From positions 62,001 to 126,000 of the forward strand of contig JBIJCF010000003.1 of assembly GCA_044344795.1 (NCBI GenBank): DNA of 64,000 bases, in the 5' to 3' direction. Made by a program: the position numbers and the translations under genes. Source of the DNA: GCA-2737665 sp044344795. GTDB lineage: Bacteria; Bacteroidota; Bacteroidia; Palsa-965. Shown here piece after piece: positions 17,221 through 25,257 of the stretch. How positions within the stretch are numbered: the stretch's first letter is position 1; each line of letters starts with the position of its first letter. The notes below the pieces were generated by a model. It ran no database searches. It saw nothing but the letters and a program-made list of their open reading frames with translations, and was not told the DNA's origin.

Positions 17221-19026
17221 ATGGCTGAAACTAAAAACCAAACCGCACCACTTCCTAATTTCGATTGGAACACAGTGGGTAAAAAGCAGGATGTTTATTC
17301 TGCTGAAGAAATCGCCAAACTAGAATCGTTGTATGGCGGAACTTTAAAAAGCATCAACGATCATGAGCTTCTGGAAGGCACTGTAGTTGCTAAAAACCAG
17401 AAAGAAGTGGTAGTGAACATTGGTTACAAGTCCGATGGTGTAGTAGCATTATCTGAATTCCGCTACAATCCGGATTTGAAAATCGGTGACAAAATTGAAG
17501 TATACATCGAAAGTCAGGAAGATAAGTCCGGACAGTTGGTGCTTTCTCACAAGAAGGCTCGCGCGATGAAGTCGTGGGAGCGTGTGAACGAAGCATTAAA
17601 TAATGATGAAATCATCAAAGGTTTTGTGAAGTGCAGAACAAAAGGTGGTTTGATCGTAGATGTTTTCGGAATCGAAGCGTTCTTGCCGGGCTCTCAAATT
17701 GACGTGAAGCCAATTCGTGACTATGATATCTATGTTGGAAAAACTATGGAATTCAAAGTTGTTAAGATCAACAACGAATTCAAGAACGTAGTTGTTTCTC
17801 ACAAAGCTCTTATCGAAGAAGAACTTGAAGCACAGAAGCGCGACATCATCAGCAAGCTGGAAAAAGGTCAGGTTCTTGAAGGAACTGTTAAGAATATCAC
17901 CAGCTACGGTGTATTCGTTGACTTAGGCGGTGTTGATGGATTGATCCACATTACTGATTTAAGTTGGGGTCGTATTTCTCACCCTGAAGAAATCGTGAAG
18001 CTGGATGAGAAGATCAACGTTGTAATCCTTGATTTCGATGATCAGAAGAAGCGAATTGCATTAGGTTTGAAACAACTTTCTGCACATCCTTGGGAAGCTC
18101 TTAACGCCGATATCAAAGTTGGTGATAAGGTTAAAGGTCGCGTAGTTGTTATCGCTGATTACGGTGCATTCGTTGAAATTCAGCCGGGTGTTGAAGGCTT
18201 GATCCACGTTTCTGAAATGTCTTGGTCACAGCATTTACGCAGTGCTCAGGACTTCCTGAAAGTAAACGATGAAGTTGAAGCAGTTGTATTGACTTTGGAT
18301 CGTGACGAGCGCAAAATGTCTTTAGGCATTAAGCAATTGAGCCCTGATCCATGGCATGAAATTTTAGCGAAATATCCAAAGAATTCCAAGCATACTGCGA
18401 AGGTTCGCAACTTTACCAACTTCGGGATTTTCGTAGAGTTGGAAGAAGGTATCGACGGATTGATTCACATCTCTGATTTGAGCTGGTCGAAGAAAATCAA
18501 GCATCCTTCCGAGTTCACTAAGATTGGTGATACCATCGAAGTAATCGTATTGGATGTTGACGTGGAGAACCGTCGCTTGAGTTTAGGTCACAAGCAGTTG
18601 GAAGAAAATCCATGGGATGTGTTCGAGAACATGTTCACTGTTGGATCTGATCATGAAGGTACAATCACTTCAGTTAGCGATAAGGGTGCTGTTGTTCAAT
18701 TACCTTACGGTGTTGAAGCATTCTGTCCTACTAAGCATATGTTGAAAGAAGATAACAGCAATGCGAAGACTGAGGAGAAGTTGATCTTCAAAGTGTTGGA
18801 ATTCAACAAGGATTCTAAGAAGATCATCGTTTCTCACCGTAACACGATCGAAGCTCTTGCAATTGAAGAGAAAGAAACTCGTGGTGGTAAGAAAGAAAAA
18901 GGTGGTAACGACGAAACCAAAAAGGCAGTTAAGAAGGTTAAAGATAACCTCGAGACTACCACTTTCGGTGACGTTTCTGCTCTTGCAGATCTAAAAACAC
19001 AGCTGGAGAATAAAGAAAAAAAGTAA
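17221..19026 (+). CDS. rpsA: 30S ribosomal protein S1
   Basis: 601 residues from MAETKNQTAPLPNFDW, made of successive S1 OB-fold repeats. Typical repeat cores are GTVVAKNQKEVVVNIGYKSDG, GTVKNITSYGVFVDLGGVDG with LIHITDLSW, and GRVVVIADYGAFVEIQPGVEG with LIHVSEMSW. The fourth repeat has AKVRNFTNFGIFVELEEGIDG. Six repeats can be counted, and a Lys/Glu-rich tail follows. S1 binds mRNA on the small subunit. Bacteroidota mRNAs mostly lack Shine-Dalgarno sites and S1 is prominent in their initiation. The start at 17221 is chosen because the alternative 10 residues upstream falls inside the leader hairpin. Monocistronic, with a strong promoter and terminator. Confidence 0.97.
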   Translation: MAETKNQTAPLPNFDWNTVGKKQDVYSAEEIAKLESLYGGTLKSINDHELLEGTVVAKNQKEVVVNIGYKSDGVVALSEFRYNPDLKIGDKIEVYIESQEDKSGQLVLSHKKARAMKSWERVNEALNNDEIIKGFVKCRTKGGLIVDVFGIEAFLPGSQIDVKPIRDYDIYVGKTMEFKVVKINNEFKNVVVSHKALIEEELEAQKRDIISKLEKGQVLEGTVKNITSYGVFVDLGGVDGLIHITDLSWGRISHPEEIVKLDEKINVVILDFDDQKKRIALGLKQLSAHPWEALNADIKVGDKVKGRVVVIADYGAFVEIQPGVEGLIHVSEMSWSQHLRSAQDFLKVNDEVEAVVLTLDRDERKMSLGIKQLSPDPWHEILAKYPKNSKHTAKVRNFTNFGIFVELEEGIDGLIHISDLSWSKKIKHPSEFTKIGDTIEVIVLDVDVENRRLSLGHKQLEENPWDVFENMFTVGSDHEGTITSVSDKGAVVQLPYGVEAFCPTKHMLKEDNSNAKTEEKLIFKVLEFNKDSKKIIVSHRNTIEALAIEEKETRGGKKEKGGNDETKKAVKKVKDNLETTTFGDVSALADLKTQLENKEKK

Positions 19027-19040
19027 GCTGTTAAAAATAT

Positions 19041-19130
19041 AGTGTCTTGGGAAACCAGGACACTAACTAAAAATCACGCCATGGTTTTTAGTTTAAATCG
19101 CCCTGATCTTCGCAGGGCGATTTCTTTTTA
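19041..19130 (+). terminator. rpsA 3' region with three consecutive hairpins ending in a terminator
   Basis: Hairpin 1: AGTGTCTTGG/CCAGGACACT (19041-19064). Hairpin 2: AACTAAAAA/TTTTTAGTT (about 19065-19093). Hairpin 3: AAATCGCCCTG/CAGGGCGATTT (19095-19123), followed by a T-rich CTTTTTA. The last is the intrinsic terminator. Its end overlaps the stop of the convergent asparagine synthase gene by a few bases. Confidence 0.75.
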
Positions 19131-21104
19131 TATGCCCATTACTTTCTTCCAAATAGCGAATGCCATGAATTTGAAGGTGCGGCCATTCTCCGGTTTATCT
19201 GACACGTTGAAAATCGTGTCGAAATGGGATTGAATGTACATCTTGTTCAACACACCGCTAAAGTCTTGCTCGAAATACGAACGAAATGCATCGCGTTGTT
19301 CTGAGATCCATTTGTTATTGGGTGTGGCATAGCCTAACTTATCTTTTCGTTCTGCAATTTCTTTGGGAATAAATGGTGCTGCAGCCTGTCGAAGTAAGGT
19401 TTTCGTTACACCGCTTCTGATTTTTTCGGTACCCGGAATTGCAAACATGTATTCGATTAAACGATGATCATCCGCAAATGGTGTTCTAGATTCCACAGAA
19501 TGCCACATGCCCGCACGATCTTCACATTTTAAATATCCTTTCAGTCGCGTTAATGTAAACTCGTTGTACAATGCAGCATTCAAGCCGTTTTCTCGATGCG
19601 GTGCTTCGTAATTTCGCTTAAACGTATTTACGAGATCCGGATCAATTAATTTCAAATCACCGAAATAATTGTCTTGAATATTCAACTGCCACGAAATAGG
19701 AAGCGCGGTTACTATATTTTGCTTTAACTGTTCACGAATCCAATATTTCATTGGACTTGGCGATGTATATTTGAGTTCATGTATTAAACGAGACCAATTG
19801 AATCCGGTCAATAATTCGTTCCAAAACGGAATGTAGTACGGACGGTATCCTGCGAACAATTCATCTCCGCCTTGCCCATCCAGAACTACTTTAATGCCTT
19901 GCTGTGCGGCTAATTTCATCGTGCGAAATTGTGCATACGTGCTGGTGCTCCAAATTGGAACATCCTGGCTGTAGATGAGCTGTTCTGCATCTGTTACAAA
20001 TTCATCGGCTGTTGGTTGTACGATATGCCATTGCGCGCCGGAACGATTTACAACTTCATTCGCCCATTTTCTTTCGTCAATGGCAGCATCATCAAAAGCA
20101 GCAGTAAATACTTTCAGTTGATCGCCAATGTTAAGTTGTTCTTGTAAGGTAATGAGATGTGAAATGATTCCAACTATAGCAGAAGAATCAATTCCGCCGC
20201 TAAGACAAGAACCCACGGGGACATCAGAACGCATGCGAATACGAATAGAATCAATCAATAACTCGCGAATCGCTTCAATATCCGGTTGGCGCTGTTCGGT
20301 AATTTGCGATTTCAATTCGTACCAGCGCCGAACTTTAATATCACTAATTTGATTGGCATCAATTCGCATGCAATGACCCGGAAATAATTCCAAAATATCT
20401 TTGAAGAAACTTTCCGTTTGCAATTCAATTTCTCCGGCAAGAAAATAATCAGCAACAGCGAGATGATTCAACTTTTTCGGCACAACACCTGACTGAACCA
20501 AAGCCTTTTGCTCTGAGGCAAATGCGAAGAGCTGTGTTGAAGCGAAATAATAAAATGGTTTTACTCCAAAACGATCTCGCGCTGCAAAGAAGGATTGTTG
20601 ACGTTGATCGTAAATAACGAAAGCCCACATGCCATTAAATCGATGCAAACAATCTTCGCCCCAGTGCAGGTATGCAGCAAGAATAACTTCGGTATCAGTC
20701 TGCGTAATGAAGCGATGCCCGAGTTGTTCCAATTCAATGCGCAGTTCCCGATAGTTGTATATTTCACCATTGTACGTAATCCATAACTGCTTATTGTGAT
20801 ACGACATGGGTTGATGGCCACCGGCAGACGTGTCAATAATGGATAATCGTCTGTGAGCAAAGCCCCAAACAGCATTGGAGTTATGTGTCAGTTTACATAG
20901 CGGACTATACGGGAATGGTGCATCGATGATATCTTGTGCGGAATCATTGCCGAAATGCGGAATAACACCACCGTCCAATTGTCCAATGATGTAACCTTCG
21001 CTATCCGGTCCGCGGTGGCGTTGCAATGCATTCATTTCCTCCAGCTTTGCAGCTAAAGAAAAATTGCCCGGTGCGGAAGTGATTATGCCGGCAATACCAC
21101 ACAT
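19128..21104 (-). CDS. asnB: Asparagine synthase (glutamine-hydrolysing)
   Basis: The 658 residues start MCGIAGI, with Cys2 as the glutaminase nucleophile after Met removal. The class II glutamine amidotransferase domain covers about 1-215 (RHRGPDSEG at 29-37, YNGEIYN at 111-117). The synthetase domain carries the PP-loop SGGIDSS at 302-308. It is the last gene of a minus-strand glycan operon, and its ATG overlaps the flippase stop (TGATG). Homologues in polysaccharide clusters often amidate uronic acids or other sugar carboxylates. Whether this one makes asparagine or amidates a glycan cannot be told from sequence. Confidence 0.88.
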   Translation of the reverse strand: MCGIAGIITSAPGNFSLAAKLEEMNALQRHRGPDSEGYIIGQLDGGVIPHFGNDSAQDIIDAPFPYSPLCKLTHNSNAVWGFAHRRLSIIDTSAGGHQPMSYHNKQLWITYNGEIYNYRELRIELEQLGHRFITQTDTEVILAAYLHWGEDCLHRFNGMWAFVIYDQRQQSFFAARDRFGVKPFYYFASTQLFAFASEQKALVQSGVVPKKLNHLAVADYFLAGEIELQTESFFKDILELFPGHCMRIDANQISDIKVRRWYELKSQITEQRQPDIEAIRELLIDSIRIRMRSDVPVGSCLSGGIDSSAIVGIISHLITLQEQLNIGDQLKVFTAAFDDAAIDERKWANEVVNRSGAQWHIVQPTADEFVTDAEQLIYSQDVPIWSTSTYAQFRTMKLAAQQGIKVVLDGQGGDELFAGYRPYYIPFWNELLTGFNWSRLIHELKYTSPSPMKYWIREQLKQNIVTALPISWQLNIQDNYFGDLKLIDPDLVNTFKRNYEAPHRENGLNAALYNEFTLTRLKGYLKCEDRAGMWHSVESRTPFADDHRLIEYMFAIPGTEKIRSGVTKTLLRQAAAPFIPKEIAERKDKLGYATPNNKWISEQRDAFRSYFEQDFSGVLNKMYIQSHFDTIFNVSDKPENGRTFKFMAFAIWKKVMGI

Positions 21105-22387
21105 CAGTTATTATTCCTTTTACGGTTCAAAAACATTGTTAACTGCACAAAATCATCGCGACGCGGAAGCAAGGTTTTTAAATCTTTTCCGGGTTGTTTA
21201 CCGCTGAATATAAATACTCCAAAAACAAACAAGGCAAGACTTCCATACGCCAAGCTTGCTGACCATCCGGCTCCGATAGTTTGGTTCGATTGAATAAGTA
21301 TCGGCGCAGAAACTAATGCCATTACCAATCCGATTATACCTGCAATAAAGTTCACGTAATGCTTGCCTGCACCTGAAAAGTAATGCGCAAATACAGTTCC
21401 GAAGCTAATGAGTACAACTCCCGGAACAACGGATGCGAATACTTCCTTAACAGGAGCAAAATCTTTGCCCAATAGCCAGGAATAAAAAAACGCCGGCACT
21501 AGAATGAATACAAGTATTCCCGGAACCGTAATTCCCACACTCAGCTTAGCAAGTTGCAATGTTTTAATTCTATTTTCTTCAGTAGCCAATGTGTTGGATA
21601 TTTTCGACATTAAAACAGCTGCAACACTTGCGCTAAAAAGCAGAATAGCTTCTCCCAATGAAATTGCCGTGGAATAAATTCCCACGGCGACGGTATCTCC
21701 ACCATAATATTTTTTGAGGTGAAAGAAATTTTCGCGGATGCTTAATTGATGCGTTAATGTGGCCAATTGCGTAAAGAAACCATTCGCAAAAAGCACAAAC
21801 AGTAATGGTCTTTTTTCTTGAATTGTGGGTGAATGAGGTTTTCGCAGTACCATTATTAATCCCGTAAGCCACGTTAAGCCGTACGCTAAGTAACACGCAT
21901 GTAAAAATGCCTCCGCGGTTCTTATTTCAGCGAGCAGAATACTTCCTGCCATAGTACCGAACATCACTAAGCCTTGCATCATGATTAGAATATTGTATTC
22001 CTTGATACGTTCCTGACCCAACAGAATATTTTGATTGACTGAATGCAACGAAAATAAAAAACCGACGATCAAAACTTCCGTGCTGAATTCTGCAGGAAGC
22101 AACTCATAACTCACCAAAATAGAACCAACACCGAACGAAGCAAATGCTGCCCATAAACCGCCTGTAAGTAAAAGTTTACTTCTTATCGCCCGAGGCACGA
22201 GATAGACCATTGCAGGTCCGCCGCCGATATCACTGATGAGGTGAATAAGATTAATGCTCAGTTGAAGAATGCTGATTTCTCCACGAATTCCTGCCCCCAG
22301 CCAATGTGTGGTCAACAAGAGCATGAGAAAGTTTAAAACTGCTCCCATGAATCTGGCAGAGAAATTCGTCAGAATACTAGTGAGCAT
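21104..22387 (-). CDS. Polysaccharide flippase (Wzx/PST, MATE superfamily)
   Basis: 427 residues, almost entirely hydrophobic, with about 12 transmembrane segments. The N-terminus FSARFMGAVLNFLMLLLTTHWLG followed by RGEISILQLSI is typical of PST/Wzx lipid-linked oligosaccharide flippases. It should move undecaprenyl-linked glycan units across the inner membrane. It overlaps the upstream fusion gene by 11 bases and the downstream asnB start by one base, so translation is coupled. No Wzy polymerase lies in the operon, so the exported unit may not be polymerised, or the polymerase is elsewhere. Confidence 0.82.
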   Translation of the reverse strand: MLTSILTNFSARFMGAVLNFLMLLLTTHWLGAGIRGEISILQLSINLIHLISDIGGGPAMVYLVPRAIRSKLLLTGGLWAAFASFGVGSILVSYELLPAEFSTEVLIVGFLFSLHSVNQNILLGQERIKEYNILIMMQGLVMFGTMAGSILLAEIRTAEAFLHACYLAYGLTWLTGLIMVLRKPHSPTIQEKRPLLFVLFANGFFTQLATLTHQLSIRENFFHLKKYYGGDTVAVGIYSTAISLGEAILLFSASVAAVLMSKISNTLATEENRIKTLQLAKLSVGITVPGILVFILVPAFFYSWLLGKDFAPVKEVFASVVPGVVLISFGTVFAHYFSGAGKHYVNFIAGIIGLVMALVSAPILIQSNQTIGAGWSASLAYGSLALFVFGVFIFSGKQPGKDLKTLLPRRDDFVQLTMFLNRKRNNN

Positions 22388-24020
22388 GGAAGAGTCGTTT
22401 CAACTTTAATTGTAATACAGCCGTGAAATTATCAAAATTAAATCGGTATCGCTTCGCGTCAATGACGCATAGATTGTCCTTAAACTGCGCTATGGTGTGA
22501 CAACCTGAATTATATGTCCATTTACTATTCGGATAAATGGAGCTGAATTCTTCCTCGGCGAATTCTTGGGTAGTAAGTTTTGTCACTTTCATAAATCGAA
22601 TTCCTGAACCATAACCTTCACTACAATCTTGCGCAGGACGAATCAATTGTCCATTGTTGTAAAATAATGGACCTGCAGGGCGAGCGCTGTGATGATCAGT
22701 TTTTATTGGATTGCACGGGTGAGCAGTGTAATGTCCGAATGAATCATCAGCATAAAACAAAAAAAGTTTGCTATTGCTGTATTCCCCGCCTTCTGTGCAA
22801 AACAGCCACCATTTGTTTTCGTGATGAATAATGGTCGGATCAATTCCGGGAAAATCAATTAATGTTTTGTAACAACTTCCATCTGCTTTGTAAGCACTGA
22901 TTTTACCTGATGTGCCACATTCAGGAATAATTGATTTGCTACTACTATTGCTGAGTACAAATGGATAGGAGAGGTGGTGTTCGGTAGTGATGATTGGTTG
23001 ATATGAGGGATGTATTTCTGCAATAATTCCCTTTTGTTTGTTGTAAGAATAGTGTTCTGCGATCACTTGATGATTAAGGATCATGGGATCTGCATAATAC
23101 TCTCCGTTCTTCGTGGGACTCAGCCATTGAATAGATTCCGGCCAGCCATTCTTCATTACATCTTGTACACCGCGCGGAACAATTCCTACACACCAGTCTT
23201 CCGGTTGAAATAAACTTGTTACGTGAAACGCGATCTTATTTGTAAATAAACGCAACAGAAACAATTTCATTTTAAAGTTTCCTGCGTAGGTGTATACCGG
23301 AGCAAGAGATGCATTCGCCTGATATTGTTCAGTTTGCAAACCCCCGTTGTGTAAACGTCGGAGATTAGCAATTAGCAGATCAATTCCACCGTAGAATATA
23401 TGATCTAATTGAGCTGAATACGAGTGACGCTGTGTTGAAAATGAAGCGCGTTCAATAATGAATCCGTTATCTAATTTCTCGTTGAGTTGCTGAAGAATTA
23501 TACCCGTAGTACTCTTGTTGTAATATATTTCCCAGAATCCGGGAGGTCCACCTCGGAATACACGTTCATCGCCATGGTGAAACGACCAAACGCCGTGCTT
23601 GGCGACCGTTAAAATGTCTCCACTTAAGATGTTAAAGCCAAAACGAACAATGACATCCGGCTGTAATTCACGAATACGCTCTAGATCTGACTCGGAGATT
23701 ATCTCACGATATTTTCCCTTGCGAATTACCTGACACTTAATTTCCGGAAACTCACTTAGCAGAGCGTGCAGGTCAATTTGCGATTGTGATTTCGGCTTTA
23801 CAAAAAATCGTTTCCAGACACGCCAAAGCAATTTGCTGTAAGGATAATTGATCCATTTATTACTTGCACTAGTTGCCGGTTTTTCATTGTGACGAGTAAT
23901 AGCGCCAACGACTTCGCAAAAATCAGCGCCTAACATTTTTTCAATGCATACCGATTCCCAGTGATCCGTTGTAAACGAATTCAACATTAACACCACACGT
24001 ATGCGATTGCGCGTTACCAT
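22377..24020 (-). CDS. Formyltransferase domain fused to a GINT1/GH43-like beta-propeller
   Basis: A 547-residue two-domain protein. Residues 1-230 resemble the methionyl-tRNA formyltransferase fold, with the active-site-like SFHHGDERVFRGGPPGFWE near 150-168 and PDVIVRFGFNIL before it. Residues 260-547 form a five-bladed-propeller-like domain with YADPMIL, GIDPTIIHHENKWWLFCTEG and HSARPAGPLF, as in the glucosamine-inositolphosphorylceramide transferase/GH43-like family. Formyl-sugar or sugar-transfer chemistry is therefore expected on a surface glycan, but neither substrate is known. It overlaps both the upstream GT4 gene (7 bases) and the downstream flippase gene (11 bases). Confidence 0.72.
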   Translation of the reverse strand: MVTRNRIRVVLMLNSFTTDHWESVCIEKMLGADFCEVVGAITRHNEKPATSASNKWINYPYSKLLWRVWKRFFVKPKSQSQIDLHALLSEFPEIKCQVIRKGKYREIISESDLERIRELQPDVIVRFGFNILSGDILTVAKHGVWSFHHGDERVFRGGPPGFWEIYYNKSTTGIILQQLNEKLDNGFIIERASFSTQRHSYSAQLDHIFYGGIDLLIANLRRLHNGGLQTEQYQANASLAPVYTYAGNFKMKLFLLRLFTNKIAFHVTSLFQPEDWCVGIVPRGVQDVMKNGWPESIQWLSPTKNGEYYADPMILNHQVIAEHYSYNKQKGIIAEIHPSYQPIITTEHHLSYPFVLSNSSSKSIIPECGTSGKISAYKADGSCYKTLIDFPGIDPTIIHHENKWWLFCTEGGEYSNSKLFLFYADDSFGHYTAHPCNPIKTDHHSARPAGPLFYNNGQLIRPAQDCSEGYGSGIRFMKVTKLTTQEFAEEEFSSIYPNSKWTYNSGCHTIAQFKDNLCVIDAKRYRFNFDNFTAVLQLKLKRLFHAH

Positions 24021-25156
24021 CCGTATAGTTGATTCAGTTCATGTAATACCGCAGAATAGCTATAAATTTTGTGAGCTCGTTTAGCAATGGCTTCTCGTTG
24101 CTGTTCGTTTAGATTTCCACACAATTCAACGGCTCTAATGAAATCAGCAGTGTTGTATTTTTCTACTACGACTCCATCCTCAGTGCTGATCATTTTGCGA
24201 ACGTGACCTACATCATGCGCAACCACCGGCAAACCGCAACACAAGGCTTCACTAATAACAACAGGCATACCTTCGAAATGACTTGGAAGTACAAATGCTG
24301 CACTTTCCTGCATCGCTGCCGCAATTTGATTAGAGTTCGCGCTACCTATAAACTGCACTCTGCTTTCAATTCCCAATTCAACGGTTAGCGCTTCGTGGCG
24401 GTTTCGTTCGGGGCCATCGCCAATAATTAGCAATGAATAATCGGACGGCAGCTGCTGTATAATTTGTAACAGACCGGAAATATTTTTTTCACGTTCAACC
24501 AAAGAAGAAACGTGCAACAGTTGTTTGCGTTTACGTGATTTCTGAAATGAATATTGAAATATTCCAGTATTCACTGCATTATGCAACAACAAATAATTTC
24601 CACGTAAACCATGTTGTTCCATCGCTCGTTGATGCTGTTCTGAAACAACAGAAATTGCGTTGCATGCCGCAACTAGTCTACCGGTGTAATATTTCATCAG
24701 GAATCCCTGATACGATCCATCTTCAGGTAAATATCCGGACCAATGTTCTGTTAAAACAACAGGAACATCTTGCAACTTTTTAAAATCCAATGCTGCAATT
24801 GCCGCCGGGAATGCCACATGCACATGAATACGATCCGGTTTGCCTTGGTCTTGAACAGCTTTACGAAAGCCGCTCAGCATCAGCTTTCGGTAATGTTTGA
24901 ACTTCTGCCAACTGCCCCAAATTCCTTTTTTAGTGATTTTCGGATAACGAATAATGTATTCGTGCAGATTACCGTATTGTCCATACTCTGCAGTTACGCG
25001 CTGTACGTAAGGATCCGAAATAGCATACACCACGCTTACGACATGCTGCAATGCAACAACTTCAGCGTGGCGCCGAACGAATATTCCTAAAGTCGGATGT
25101 ACCGATGAAGGATACCAAGAGGGAATAAATACGATATGCCGCGATGCTGTATTCAA
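24014..25156 (-). CDS. GT4-family glycosyltransferase
   Basis: 380 residues with a GT-B fold. The acceptor-side N-terminus is VFIPSWYPSSVHPTLGIFVRR. The donor-side Rossmann half contains LLHVSSLVEREKNISGLL and LIIGDGPER. The nucleotide-sugar site is SHFEGMPVVISEALCCGLPVV, where the EGxPxxxxEA pattern is diagnostic of GT4. It is the first gene of the four-gene minus-strand glycan operon and uses a nucleotide-sugar donor on the cytoplasmic face. Sugar specificity is unknown. The 101-base gap upstream separates it from copA and holds only a weak CGGGA/TCCCG hairpin. Confidence 0.88.
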   Translation of the reverse strand: MNTASRHIVFIPSWYPSSVHPTLGIFVRRHAEVVALQHVVSVVYAISDPYVQRVTAEYGQYGNLHEYIIRYPKITKKGIWGSWQKFKHYRKLMLSGFRKAVQDQGKPDRIHVHVAFPAAIAALDFKKLQDVPVVLTEHWSGYLPEDGSYQGFLMKYYTGRLVAACNAISVVSEQHQRAMEQHGLRGNYLLLHNAVNTGIFQYSFQKSRKRKQLLHVSSLVEREKNISGLLQIIQQLPSDYSLLIIGDGPERNRHEALTVELGIESRVQFIGSANSNQIAAAMQESAAFVLPSHFEGMPVVISEALCCGLPVVAHDVGHVRKMISTEDGVVVEKYNTADFIRAVELCGNLNEQQREAIAKRAHKIYSYSAVLHELNQLYGW

Positions 25157-25257
25157 TGCATTGGTGTTGGGTCAGGTGAAAATCGGGAAATTCCCGGCAC
25201 GTGCGCGCATGTGGTTAACGCTTTTGCAAACGTTTTATTGTGGAAAAGAATCGAGAA

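Noticed and set aside
25190..25210. Terminator of the copA region (CGGGA/TCCCG)
   Set aside because: Only a 5-bp stem with a weak T-run; too little support, and it lies downstream of copA in a gap that may be read through.
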